A DNA stretch of 40,349 nt from Hyphomicrobiales bacterium (GTDB taxonomy: Bacteria; Pseudomonadota; Alphaproteobacteria; Rhizobiales; Xanthobacteraceae): NCBI GenBank assembly GCA_009377695.1, contig WHTP01000048.1, positions 1-40,349 on the forward strand, read 5' to 3'. Shown piece after piece: positions 33,701-40,349 of this stretch. The position numbers were made by a program, and so were the translations under genes. The notes below the pieces were generated by a model. It did not search any database and was not told the origin of the DNA. It was given only the letters and a program-made list of their open reading frames with translations. Every line of letters begins with the position of its first letter. The first letter of the stretch is position 1.

Positions 33701-36700
33701 GGAGGCGCGATCTCCGGCACCGGCGCGCTCGCCAAGTTTGGCGCCGGCACGCTGACGCTGACCGGCGCCAGCACTTATACCGGCGACACCACGATCAATG
33801 CCGGCATCTTGCGCGTCGCCGGGTCGCTCGGCGCAGGCGCGGTGAGCGTCGCCAACGGCGCGACGCTGACCGGCCCCACGCCGACCGGCTCCGGCAGCAT
33901 CGGCGGCATGGTGACGGTGCAGAACGGCGGCATCCTCGCAGGCGGGACCGGATCGACGCTGAGCATGGGTGCGCTCGCGCTCAACGCGGCCTCAAGCGTC
34001 AATGTCGCGATCGGCACCCCGAGCGCGAGCGGCACCCTGTTCGACGTCGGCGGCAACCTGACGCTCGCGGGCACGCTCAACATCACGGACGCCGGAGGCT
34101 ATGGTCCCGGCGTCTACCACCTGATCGCGTACGGCGGTTCGCTCACCGACAACGGACTGGCGCACGGAAGCCAGCCGGCGGGATTTGTCAGCCTGATCAA
34201 CAAGAAGACCGCGCAGCAGGTGAACCTCACGGTCTACGACGACCCCACCAAGTTACAGTTCTGGCAAGGCCAAGTCGGGGGCGGCAGCGGCACGTGGCGT
34301 GCGCTTGAGACCAACTGGTTGAACGCGGACGGCAGCGAGTCGACGTTTTGGGGCGGTGTGCAGGGGATTTTCGAGGGCAACCCCGGCACCGTGACGGTCG
34401 AGGGCACGCAGGCCTTCACCAGCCTCGAATTCGTCAGCGACGGCTACAATCTCGTCGCCGGAAGCAGCGGCGCCTTGGCTCCAACGGGGATGGCACACCT
34501 GTGGGTCGAAGGCGCGCGGACGACCGCGACCATCGCCACGCCGATCACGGGTACCGGCGGGATCGTGAAGATCGGGGCGGGCACCATCGTGCTCGCGGCT
34601 GACAATACCTACAGCGGCGGCACGACCATCAACGCCGGCACGCTGGCGGTGTCGGCCGACAGCAATCTCGGCGACAACTCAGGCGGCCTCACCTTCGACG
34701 GCGGCACGCTTGAGAACACGTCCGCCTTCACCACGGCGCGGGCCATCACGCTGGCTAGCGGCGGCGGCACCTTCCGCACCACCGCCGATCTGACCGTTGC
34801 CGGCGTCATCTCCGGTCCCGGCGCGCTCACCAAGACCGGCGCCAGCACCCTGACGTTGACTGGCACCAACACGTACAGCGGCGGCACGATCATCAAAGCC
34901 GGGACACTGTCGGTCTCCGCCGACGCCAATCTCGGCGATGCATCGGGCGGCCTGGGCTTCGACGGCGGTACGCTCGAGAACACCTCGGCTATCACGACAT
35001 CGCGCGTTATCTCGCTCGGGTCTGGCGGCGGTATCTTCCGCACGACCGCCGACCTGACAGCGACCGGACTTATCTCCGGCGCCGGCGCGCTCATCAAGGC
35101 CGGGGCCGGCATACTCACCCTCACGGGCAACAACACCTACACCGGCGGCACGACCATCGAGGCCGGCACGTTGCAAATCGGCGATGGCGGCACGTCAGGC
35201 TCGATCGTCAGCGACGTCGCGAACAGCGGCGTCCTTGCCTTCGATCGCTCCGACGATCTCTCTTATGGAGGCACTGCCTCCGGCAGCGGCGCGCTGACCA
35301 AGTTCGGCGCGGGTCGGCTCACCCTCACCGGCACCAACACCTACACCGGCGGCACGACCATCAGCGCCGGCACGCTGCAGATCGGCAACGGCGGCACATC
35401 GGGTTCGATCATCGGCAATGTCGTCAACAACGGCACGCTTGCCTTCGACCGTTCCGACAACCTCACTTATGGCGGCACCGTCTCCGGCAGTGGCGCGCTC
35501 GCCAAGCTTGGCGCCGGCATCCTGACTCTCACCGGCGCCAACAGCTACACCGGCGGCACCGCCATCAATGCCGGCACGCTCGAAGTGTCGACTGACAGCA
35601 ATCTCGGCGACAGCTCAGGCGGCCTTGCGCTCAACGGCGGTACGCTCAGGACCACCTCGGCTTTCACGACATCGCGCGCCATCACGCTGGCCAGTGGTGG
35701 CGGCGCCTTCGACACGGCCGCGGATCTCACCGCGACCGGCATTGTCTCCGGCGCCGGCGCGCTCACCAAGGTTGGTGCCGGCAGGCTGACGCTGACCGGC
35801 ATCAACACCTACACCGGTGGCACGGCCATCAATGCCGGCACACTGCAGATCGGCAACGGCGGCACCTCAGGCTTGATCGTCGGCGACGTCGTCAATCACG
35901 GCGTCCTTGCCTTCGACCGCTCCGACGATCTCGGCTATGGCGGCATCGTCTCCGGCACCGGCGCGCTCGCCAAGCATGGCGCCGGGACGCTGACACTCAC
36001 GGGCACCAACACCTACACCGGCAGTACGACCATCGTAGCCGGCATACTGCGCATCGGCGACGGCGGCACGTCGGGTTCGATCGCCGGCAACGTCGTCAAC
36101 AACGGCGTCCTTGCCTTCGACCGCTCCGACGATCTCAGCTACGGCGGCACGATCTCCGGCACCGGCGCGCTCGGCAAGTTCGGCGCCGGCACCCTCACTC
36201 TCACCGGCACCAACACCTACATCAGCGGCACGATCATCACCGCCGGCACACTGCAGATCGGCAATGGCGGCACGTCGGGCTCGATCGTCGGCGACGTCGT
36301 CAACAATGGCGTCCTTGCCTTCGACCGCTTTGACGATGTCAGCTACGGCGGCGTGATTTCCGGCACAGGTGCGCTCACCAAGTTCGGTGCCGGCACCCTC
36401 ACTCTCACCGGCAATAATACATACACCGGCGGCACGATCATCGATGCCGGCACGTTGCGCATTGGCAATGGCGGCACGTCGGGCTCGATCGTCGGCGACG
36501 TCGTCGACAACGGCGTCCTTGCCTTCGACCGCTCCGACGCTCTGACCTATGACGGCACAATCTCCGGCACCGGCGCGCTCGCCAAGACCGGTGCCGGCAG
36601 GCTGACCCTGACGGGCGACAACACCTACAGCGGCAGTACGACCGTCGATCGCGGCGCGCTGATCGTGAACGGCTCGATCGGCGCGTCGAGCAGCCTCACC

Positions 36701-38278
36701 GTGAGCGCCGGCGGCCTGGTCGGCGGCACCGGCATTCTGCCGGCCACGACCATCGACCGCGGCACGTTGGCGCCCGGCAACTCGATCGGCACCGTAACCG
36801 TGCAGGGCAATCTCGCGTTCTCGACCGCGACGACCTACCTGGTCGAGGTCTCGCGGGTCGCCGCCGACCGCACCAACGTCAGCGGCACGGTGGCCCTCGC
36901 CGGCACCGTGCACGTCGTGGCCACGCCCGACGACTACGGGCCCAACACCAGCTACATCATCCTGCACGCCGATGGCGGCGTGAGCGGCACCGAGACGCTG
37001 TCCACGAGGGTCAGCTCCGTGTTCCTCGATCCGTCGCTCAGCTTCGACGCCAACAATGTGTTTCTGAACCTGACGCAGCTACCGTTCAGCTCGGCGGCGC
37101 GGACGCCCAATCAGCACGCGGTCGCCAATGCGCTGCAGGCCGGTGGCATCCACAGTGCGCTCGGGGCCGCGGTGTTCAACCAAGCCACCGCCGCCGACGC
37201 GCGGCGCGCCTTCGACGCGCTCTCGGGCGAGGTGCACGCGAGCGTGACGGGCGTGCTTGCTGACGACAGCCGCTACTTGCGCAGCGCCGTGCTCGGGCGG
37301 CTGCGGCAAGCGCCGTATGTGGGCGACACTGGCCCGCTGTCGGCGCTCGGGATCGGCGGTCCGGCGCTTGCTTATGAGCAGCCGCAGCGGCCAGTATACG
37401 CGGCGGACTTTCCAGTCAAGGCGCCGCCCGCTGCGCCGCTGCGCCGCTCCGACCTGACCTTCTGGGCACAGGGCTATGGCGCCTGGGGCACCTTCGACGG
37501 CAACGGCAACGCCGCCATCATCGACCGCAGCCTCGGCGGTGTTTTCGTCGGCCTCGATGGCGGCGTGATGGACGGCTGGCGCGTCGGCTTCGCCGCCGGT
37601 TATTCGCAGTCGAATGTCAGGATCGGTGCACGCGCCAGCAGCGCCAAGGTCGACAGCGGCCACGTCGCGCTCTATGGCAGCGGCAGCTTCGACGCCTGGA
37701 ACCTGCGCGGCGGAGCGGCCTATACGCACCATCAGATCGACACCAGCCGGTCGATCGTGTTCCCGGGCTTCTTCGATCATGCCACCGCCGACTACGGCGG
37801 CGGCACGGCACAGGTGTTCGGCGAGATCGGCTACGGCATCGGGCTCGGCAGCGTGGCGGTCGAGCCGTTCGCGGGGCTCGCCTGGGTGCACGTGAAGACC
37901 GACGGCTTTGCCGAGACCGGCGGCGTCGCCGCGCTCGCCGGCTCGAGCTCCACGGAAGATGTCGGCTACTCGACGCTGGGCGCGCGGTTTGCGACCACGT
38001 TTGCGCTGGTTGAAGGTATGGCGCTGACCCCGCGTGCATCGTTCGCTTGGCAGCACGCCTTCAACGACGTGACGCCCGCGGTGGCGCTGGCGTTCCAGAG
38101 CACTGGCGTCGGCTTCGGGATCACCGGTGTGCCGCTGGCGCGCGACAGCGCGCTGATCGAAGCCGGGCTCGACTTGCGCGTCACGCCACAGGCGACGCTC
38201 GGTGTGTCCTACCTCGGCCGGCTCGCCAGCAGTGTCCAGGACCACGCCGTCAAGGGGCAGTTCACGTGGAGGTTTTGA
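30776..38278 (+). CDS. Giant type V autotransporter with glycine-rich and PATR repeat passenger
   Basis: 2500 residues. An extended signal region (1-111) has a charged N-part, a hydrophobic core (LAGTTALVAVALAGTLIIV) and a cleavage site after TPAFA. Residues about 112-671 are very glycine-rich, with GG-x repeats and phrases such as LTNHGTITGG repeated at intervals. About 828-1960 hold 13 cores of the autotransporter-associated beta-strand repeat (GAGTLTLTGTNTYTGGT). A linker (about 2000-2220) follows, then a C-terminal autotransporter beta-barrel (about 2225-2500, FWAQGYGAWG to the terminal Phe of FTWRF needed for outer-membrane insertion). The passenger should form a long beta-helix at the cell surface; adhesion or biofilm roles are usual for such proteins, but no enzyme domain is seen. 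The exact start is uncertain; an ATG at 30866 would shorten the signal region. Confidence 0.92.
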   Translation: MKRKRAQTHGSILEHSSATCGSSRAKCGGDRMRRWAGSLFHETHPDGSDALIAPAHGRFDRVVGQARLAKSSHDPSDRVRWLKRALAGTTALVAVALAGTLIIVPATPAFADGGQGGDVGAEGGTGSGGTLGSGGGGGGGGGPGFVNNALPTSDVTGGKGGAGGNGSGDECCAGGGGGGGGAGGYGAIVTAYGRLGVNITGGSGGSGGTGTHPDAGTGHGGYGGDGGMGLQLNQASRVTIGNSVTVKGGDGGTGGGNYVNGYGGYGGTGGIGFQLRGTSQATVDSAAKIQGGTGGSGADDTASGDGGIGVSLVGDNNKLNNYGTITGGGSPGYSGAVQPKNGGHGGTGVTVSGYGGTVNNYAGMISGGNGGGALTNPGYGGTGVLLSGDGGTLTNFSNILGGSGGSGGNEDSGIGGANGGNGVTVSGKAGKVINYGNYIKGGAGADGYDGAGDGGKGGTGVSISNGGSLINGDDSRIIGGSGGSGGLGSAEGNYFFNSGIGGTGVSIENGPLTNYGGIYGGNGGTGQNGGSQIIANGGNGGNGGYGVWASGGTLTNHGSGTITGGNGGGGGKSGPGGDDGSNGTGGTGVYMNGGTLTNHGTITGGTGGPDPSGGNGGTGGTGVVVAGGTLLNYGTITGGTGGTGGTGVSFNNGTLINSGKIVGGISTGGIGFNAIAFGAGTNRLELRQGWEIQGYVNATTGNYDTLALGGAANGTFYAGVIGGYNTFHGFEFFEKTGSSTWTLTGAPAPGATFTPWTINQGTLSISQDASLGATSGGVSFNGGTLENTSAFTTTRTITLDAGGGTLQTTADLTASGVISGDGALTKAGDGKLTLTGTNSYTGGTIIEAGTLSVSSDGNLGAATGGLTFIVGGTLQNTAAFTTARNITLFGVGTLQTDADLTVNGVISDAIPFVGGALTKTGASTLILTGNNTYSGGTTINAGTLQIGNGGTSGSITGDVLNNGVLAFNRSNDLSYGGAISGTGALAKFGAGTLTLTGASTYTGDTTINAGILRVAGSLGAGAVSVANGATLTGPTPTGSGSIGGMVTVQNGGILAGGTGSTLSMGALALNAASSVNVAIGTPSASGTLFDVGGNLTLAGTLNITDAGGYGPGVYHLIAYGGSLTDNGLAHGSQPAGFVSLINKKTAQQVNLTVYDDPTKLQFWQGQVGGGSGTWRALETNWLNADGSESTFWGGVQGIFEGNPGTVTVEGTQAFTSLEFVSDGYNLVAGSSGALAPTGMAHLWVEGARTTATIATPITGTGGIVKIGAGTIVLAADNTYSGGTTINAGTLAVSADSNLGDNSGGLTFDGGTLENTSAFTTARAITLASGGGTFRTTADLTVAGVISGPGALTKTGASTLTLTGTNTYSGGTIIKAGTLSVSADANLGDASGGLGFDGGTLENTSAITTSRVISLGSGGGIFRTTADLTATGLISGAGALIKAGAGILTLTGNNTYTGGTTIEAGTLQIGDGGTSGSIVSDVANSGVLAFDRSDDLSYGGTASGSGALTKFGAGRLTLTGTNTYTGGTTISAGTLQIGNGGTSGSIIGNVVNNGTLAFDRSDNLTYGGTVSGSGALAKLGAGILTLTGANSYTGGTAINAGTLEVSTDSNLGDSSGGLALNGGTLRTTSAFTTSRAITLASGGGAFDTAADLTATGIVSGAGALTKVGAGRLTLTGINTYTGGTAINAGTLQIGNGGTSGLIVGDVVNHGVLAFDRSDDLGYGGIVSGTGALAKHGAGTLTLTGTNTYTGSTTIVAGILRIGDGGTSGSIAGNVVNNGVLAFDRSDDLSYGGTISGTGALGKFGAGTLTLTGTNTYISGTIITAGTLQIGNGGTSGSIVGDVVNNGVLAFDRFDDVSYGGVISGTGALTKFGAGTLTLTGNNTYTGGTIIDAGTLRIGNGGTSGSIVGDVVDNGVLAFDRSDALTYDGTISGTGALAKTGAGRLTLTGDNTYSGSTTVDRGALIVNGSIGASSSLTVSAGGLVGGTGILPATTIDRGTLAPGNSIGTVTVQGNLAFSTATTYLVEVSRVAADRTNVSGTVALAGTVHVVATPDDYGPNTSYIILHADGGVSGTETLSTRVSSVFLDPSLSFDANNVFLNLTQLPFSSAARTPNQHAVANALQAGGIHSALGAAVFNQATAADARRAFDALSGEVHASVTGVLADDSRYLRSAVLGRLRQAPYVGDTGPLSALGIGGPALAYEQPQRPVYAADFPVKAPPAAPLRRSDLTFWAQGYGAWGTFDGNGNAAIIDRSLGGVFVGLDGGVMDGWRVGFAAGYSQSNVRIGARASSAKVDSGHVALYGSGSFDAWNLRGGAAYTHHQIDTSRSIVFPGFFDHATADYGGGTAQVFGEIGYGIGLGSVAVEPFAGLAWVHVKTDGFAETGGVAALAGSSSTEDVGYSTLGARFATTFALVEGMALTPRASFAWQHAFNDVTPAVALAFQSTGVGFGITGVPLARDSALIEAGLDLRVTPQATLGVSYLGRLASSVQDHAVKGQFTWRF
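31110..32790 (+). repeat. Low-complexity GGC-rich coding repeat (glycine-rich passenger)
   Basis: Irregular runs of GGCGGC, GGCACC and GGCAAC codons encode Gly-Gly-x stretches interspersed about every 25-40 residues with a short non-glycine beta-strand phrase (LTNYG, INYGNY, VNNYAG). The pattern resembles mycobacterial PGRS sequence but is in an autotransporter. It is prone to slippage and misassembly. Confidence 0.8.
33254..33736 (+). repeat. First PATR repeat block (one B-like and one A unit)
   Basis: 33254-33532 is a 93-residue variant of the longer (B) unit, and 33533-33736 is an exact-length 68-residue (A) unit. A lone core follows at 33737, then a roughly 800-bp stretch with a different, unique sequence before the main array begins at 34571. 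Confidence 0.85.
34571..36586 (+). repeat. Main PATR tandem array, two interleaved unit types
   Basis: Nine units in uninterrupted frame. B units of 264 bp (88 residues, with LGDxSGGL and TLENTSAFTT) start at 34571, 34835 and 35507. A units of 204 bp (68 residues, with GNGGTSGSIVGDVVNNGVLA) start at 35099, 35303, 35771, 35975, 36179 and 36383. The order is B B A A B A A A A, with a final partial core at 36587. All unit lengths are exact multiples of three, and neighbouring A units are very similar at the DNA level, so recent unequal recombination is likely. Confidence 0.9.
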
Positions 38279-38699
38279 AAGACAGAACAGATACACAACA
38301 GACGGGCTGTCAGGAGTTGGAAGGCCAGCTGGTTCCTTCCTTGCCCTCAAACTGTAACAGCCAACTCGTGTCGGCTTCGGCCAATGCGAGTCCATGGCTC
38401 AACTGACAAAGACAAGCTCAACGGCGTCTTAAACCAGCTCGATTTCAATAACATAGGTGTTCATAGTTTCGCCCTGTGCGGCGCGCCATTCCACTGTGGA
38501 GGATTCGACCTGCTCTTCGCTCCGCTCAGCGCAGAGAGCCGCTCAGCGTGCCAGCATGTGATCCGCCAGGCTGTAGCAGTGGCTCGCCTGGTAGGCGTTC
38601 CGGCCCAGGGCTGCCGATCCACGACGTCCGCGCAATGGTCGCGATCGCGGGGTAAACCGGACTACATTTGCTCGATCTGAGCTTTACCCGTATTGACCC
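38279..38699. other. Intergenic after the autotransporter, no gene seen
   Basis: About 420 bases with no convincing gene on either strand and no strong hairpin with a T-run after the autotransporter stop. An open frame at 38384-38680 has no ribosome-binding site or family resemblance. Confidence 0.4.
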
Positions 38700-39080
38700 T
38701 TACGAGACATTCTGAGGCCGATGACGACTGTCTCGATAAGCGTTCAGCTGGCAGACAAATCCGCTCAGATTCGGGATCAGTCGTCCCTTTTTTAGAACCA
38801 TCGCAGCGACTTCACTTTTCGTGTCTGTCCGCCCAGATGGCAGACATGTTGAGGCAGTAATCGACCACACGGCGCTGCTCTTGTCCGCCTCTTCGTACTG
38901 TGGATCGACCATGAAATTTACGAAGAGCGTCAACCCATTTGCCTGCCGCACTGACCTGATCCTCCAATGCTGATCAACCCACCAATCAGTATCGTCATCA
39001 ATGGCTGCAACTTCCCAACCATCATGATCAAGGCGATCGCGGAGAAGTGTGCGGAAGTCCATCGCTTTGTTCGCGGCCAT
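38700..39080 (-). CDS. Hypothetical protein
   Basis: 126 residues from the ATG at 39080, with GGAGG about ten bases upstream; a GTG at 39092 is an in-frame alternative. The composition is that of a real soluble protein: MDFRTLLRDRLDHDGWEVAA, then WWVDQHWRIRSVR and LFVNFMVDPQYE, with an acidic first half rich in Trp. No signal peptide or membrane segment. I do not recognise the family. Its upstream side is only about 50 bases from the IS end, so its promoter may have been displaced. Confidence 0.6.
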   Translation of the reverse strand: MAANKAMDFRTLLRDRLDHDGWEVAAIDDDTDWWVDQHWRIRSVRQANGLTLFVNFMVDPQYEEADKSSAVWSITASTCLPSGRTDTKSEVAAMVLKKGRLIPNLSGFVCQLNAYRDSRHRPQNVS

Positions 39081-39133
39081 GGAGTGAGCCACCTCCGGTT
39101 TGTTCGAAGAGCGAATTGTCCACCAGGGCTTGC

Positions 39134-40233
39134 ACCTGTGTGTACCGAAAACCTAAACTCGCACATAATGGTGATGAAGCCCGCCAAGTATCGCATGTGA
39201 TTTTATTGATCCGATCCGCTGTACCGGGCGCGAGACCGGCGCATCTTTGTCCAATGATCGATGCGTTCTGATGTCGTTGTAGTAGCGAGCATAGGCTCGT
39301 AGAACATGGCGCAGATGCGCCTCGCCCAGGACGATCATATGGTCGAGGCACTCGCGCCGGATCGATCCGATCAGCCGTTCGGCAAAGCCATTCTGCCAAG
39401 GCGAAGCTGGGGCGATGGGCCTGTCCCGGATGCCCATGACGCGCAACCGGCGCGTGACGATTGCGCCGTAGGCGCGGTCTCGATCGCGGATCAGGGAGCG
39501 CGGGCCTCATTCCAGGGGAATGCTTCGGTTAGCTGGCGAGCGATCCATTCAGCGGTCGGGGTTGTTGTGACGTTGATCCAGACAAGGTCTCTGCGGTCGA
39601 GCCGGACGATAACGAAGGCATAGAGCAGGTTGAAGCCAATGGTTGGGACGATGAACAGGTCCATGGCGGCAATGTCCGGCGCGTGGTTACGCAGGAAGGT
39701 CCGCCAGCCGTGGCTTGGTGGTCTGCATCGCTTGACCATATACTTAGCGACGCTCGACTGCGCGACCTCGAAACCGAGCTTAAGCAGTTCGCCGTGGATG
39801 CGCGGCGCTCCCCAAAGCGGATTCTCGATGTTCATCCGCCGGATCAGCGCGCGGACGTCCGCCTTGACGGGCGGGCGCCCTCCCGGTGAGCGCGACTTCC
39901 AGCGCCAATAGCAGCGAAAGCCAGCCCGATGCCACCTCACGAGAGTCTCGGGCCGGATGATGGTCAGGACATGCAGGATCGACGGAACCCAGCGATACAG
40001 CTGAATAAAGAACCAGCGATCGTTGTTCGTGAGCCGAACTCGGCCTCTCACCTTACGCCGCAAGACAGTTAACTGGTGTCGGAGCACTGCATTCTCAGCT
40101 TCAAGCCGCAATCTCGGCTTGAGCAACGAGCCCGCAAATGACAGGAGAAATCCTACCAGCGCGATCATAGCGCGCCGACATTAAATGATTCTCGCACCAA
40201 TTGATGCGGTTGGAGTTTTCGGTACACACAGGT
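39134..40233 (-). mobile_element. Insertion sequence with 19-bp terminal inverted repeats
   Basis: ACCTGTGTGTACCGAAAAC at 39134-39152 is found as its exact reverse complement at 40215-40233. The 1100-bp span holds one integrase-core transposase gene on the minus strand, whose stop lies immediately inside the left repeat. No flanking target-site duplication of 3 bp or more could be recognised. The size, single gene and DDE integrase fold are compatible with an IS481- or IS3-like element; I do not assign a family. Confidence 0.85.
39153..40168 (-). pseudogene. Integrase-core (DDE) transposase, frameshifted
   Basis: Two minus-strand frames make one transposase of about 338 residues. The first (40168 to about 39500) covers the N-terminal helix-turn-helix part (ENAVLRHQLTVLRRK), RWHRAGFRCYWRWKSR, the NPLWGAPRIHGELLKLGF segment and the first catalytic Asp (AAMDLFIVPT). 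The second (about 39500-39153) carries the second Asp (LIRDRDRAYG) and the Glu (AERLIGSIRREC), and ends LGGLHHHYVRV. They are split at the CCC run near 39502-39506 (plus-strand GGGCC), where one added base restores EAPRSLIRDRD. The catalytic triad is otherwise complete. Programmed frameshifting occurs in some IS families, but no slippery A-run is seen, so a point deletion or sequencing error is more likely. Confidence 0.82.
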
Positions 40234-40349
40234 CTCTTTAATCGTTCTTCTGAAAGTGATGCCCTTCGAGCTCCTTACATGGAGGCGACGGATTTCGGGC
40301 GCTCCGAAACGACCCTGGCGCGATTGAAAAGGCGGCCGATCTCGGCGGC
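40234..40349. other. Window end, possible start of a gene
   Basis: The last 116 bases lie outside the IS. An ATG at 40285 opens a plus-strand frame (MEATDFGRSETTLARLKRRP) that runs off the window. It has no clear ribosome-binding site, and too little is present to judge. Confidence 0.2.

Noticed and set aside
33254-36660. CRISPR-like or satellite-like regular repeats
   Set aside because: The repeats are in frame, 204 and 264 bp long, and encode PATR units; no short repeat/spacer structure.
37079-38395. A 438-residue minus-strand open frame opposite the autotransporter barrel
   Set aside because: It is the antisense of a well-recognised autotransporter domain; its length comes from high GC content.

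Overview
The window is GC-rich (visibly above 60 %) and Gram-negative. It carries many Bug/TctC-type periplasmic receptors, NitT/TauT-type ABC genes, a very large type V autotransporter and an insertion sequence whose transposase I recognise as the integrase-core type common in Bradyrhizobium. A soil alphaproteobacterium of the Bradyrhizobium group is the best guess. This rests on recognition, not on a marker gene; no rRNA or tRNA was found.

Layout. 0-2.9 kb: the effector domain of a LysR regulator, an enoyl-CoA hydratase family gene and a decayed CaiB-type CoA transferase. 2.9-8.2 kb, minus strand: a frameshifted mmsA, an ornithine cyclodeaminase family gene, a metallo-beta-lactamase fold hydrolase and a Bug receptor, followed by a remnant of a GntR effector domain. 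8.3-20.5 kb: the most coherent part. It holds an intact GntR/FCD regulator, a 3-hydroxyanthranilate 3,4-dioxygenase family enzyme, a dienelactone hydrolase, a complete NitT/TauT-type ABC importer, a RidA-family deaminase, an HpaH-type hydratase, an ACMSD-superfamily amidohydrolase, a 2-aminomuconate semialdehyde dehydrogenase, a 4,5-dihydroxyphthalate decarboxylase-like protein and a second dienelactone hydrolase. 20.9-26.4 kb: two Fe(II)/2-oxoglutarate dioxygenases in divergent orientation, each beside Bug receptors, one receptor gene frameshifted. 26.4-30.3 kb: gene debris (fragments of a solute-binding protein, a chemotaxis receptor, a membrane protein and a sulfotransferase) around an intact tyrosine recombinase, which looks like a decaying island. 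30.8-38.3 kb: a 2500-residue autotransporter with a glycine-rich N-terminal passenger, a mosaic of autotransporter-associated beta-strand repeats and a C-terminal barrel. 38.7-40.3 kb: a small hypothetical gene and an IS with 19-bp terminal inverted repeats and a frameshifted transposase.

How the genes fit together. The 9.3-19.6 kb genes can be read as import of an aromatic acid, extradiol cleavage of an amino-hydroxy-aromatic ring, decarboxylation of the ring-opened semialdehyde, oxidation to an aminomuconate, deamination, and hydration or decarboxylation of the oxo-dienoate, as in the 2-nitrobenzoate/3-hydroxyanthranilate (nba/amn) pathway. The dehydrogenase keeps all five active-site residues at the numbering I recall for the Pseudomonas enzyme. 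The dioxygenase and the amidohydrolase differ from the reference enzymes near the substrate site. The Pht5-like protein and two dienelactone hydrolases have no place in the known route, so the real substrate may be different. A shared sequence, AATATCGAAAT followed by TTGAC, lies before five or six transcription units (9.17, 14.67, 14.77, 18.32, 18.38 and 22.96 kb). It suggests one regulon, perhaps under the GntR protein at 8275-9069, that also includes the dioxygenase/receptor block at 22-26 kb.

Several genes (mmsA, the 23.1 kb dioxygenase, the 25.4 kb receptor, the transposase) are broken by single-base changes in short homopolymers. Either the locus is decaying or the assembly has residual indel errors.
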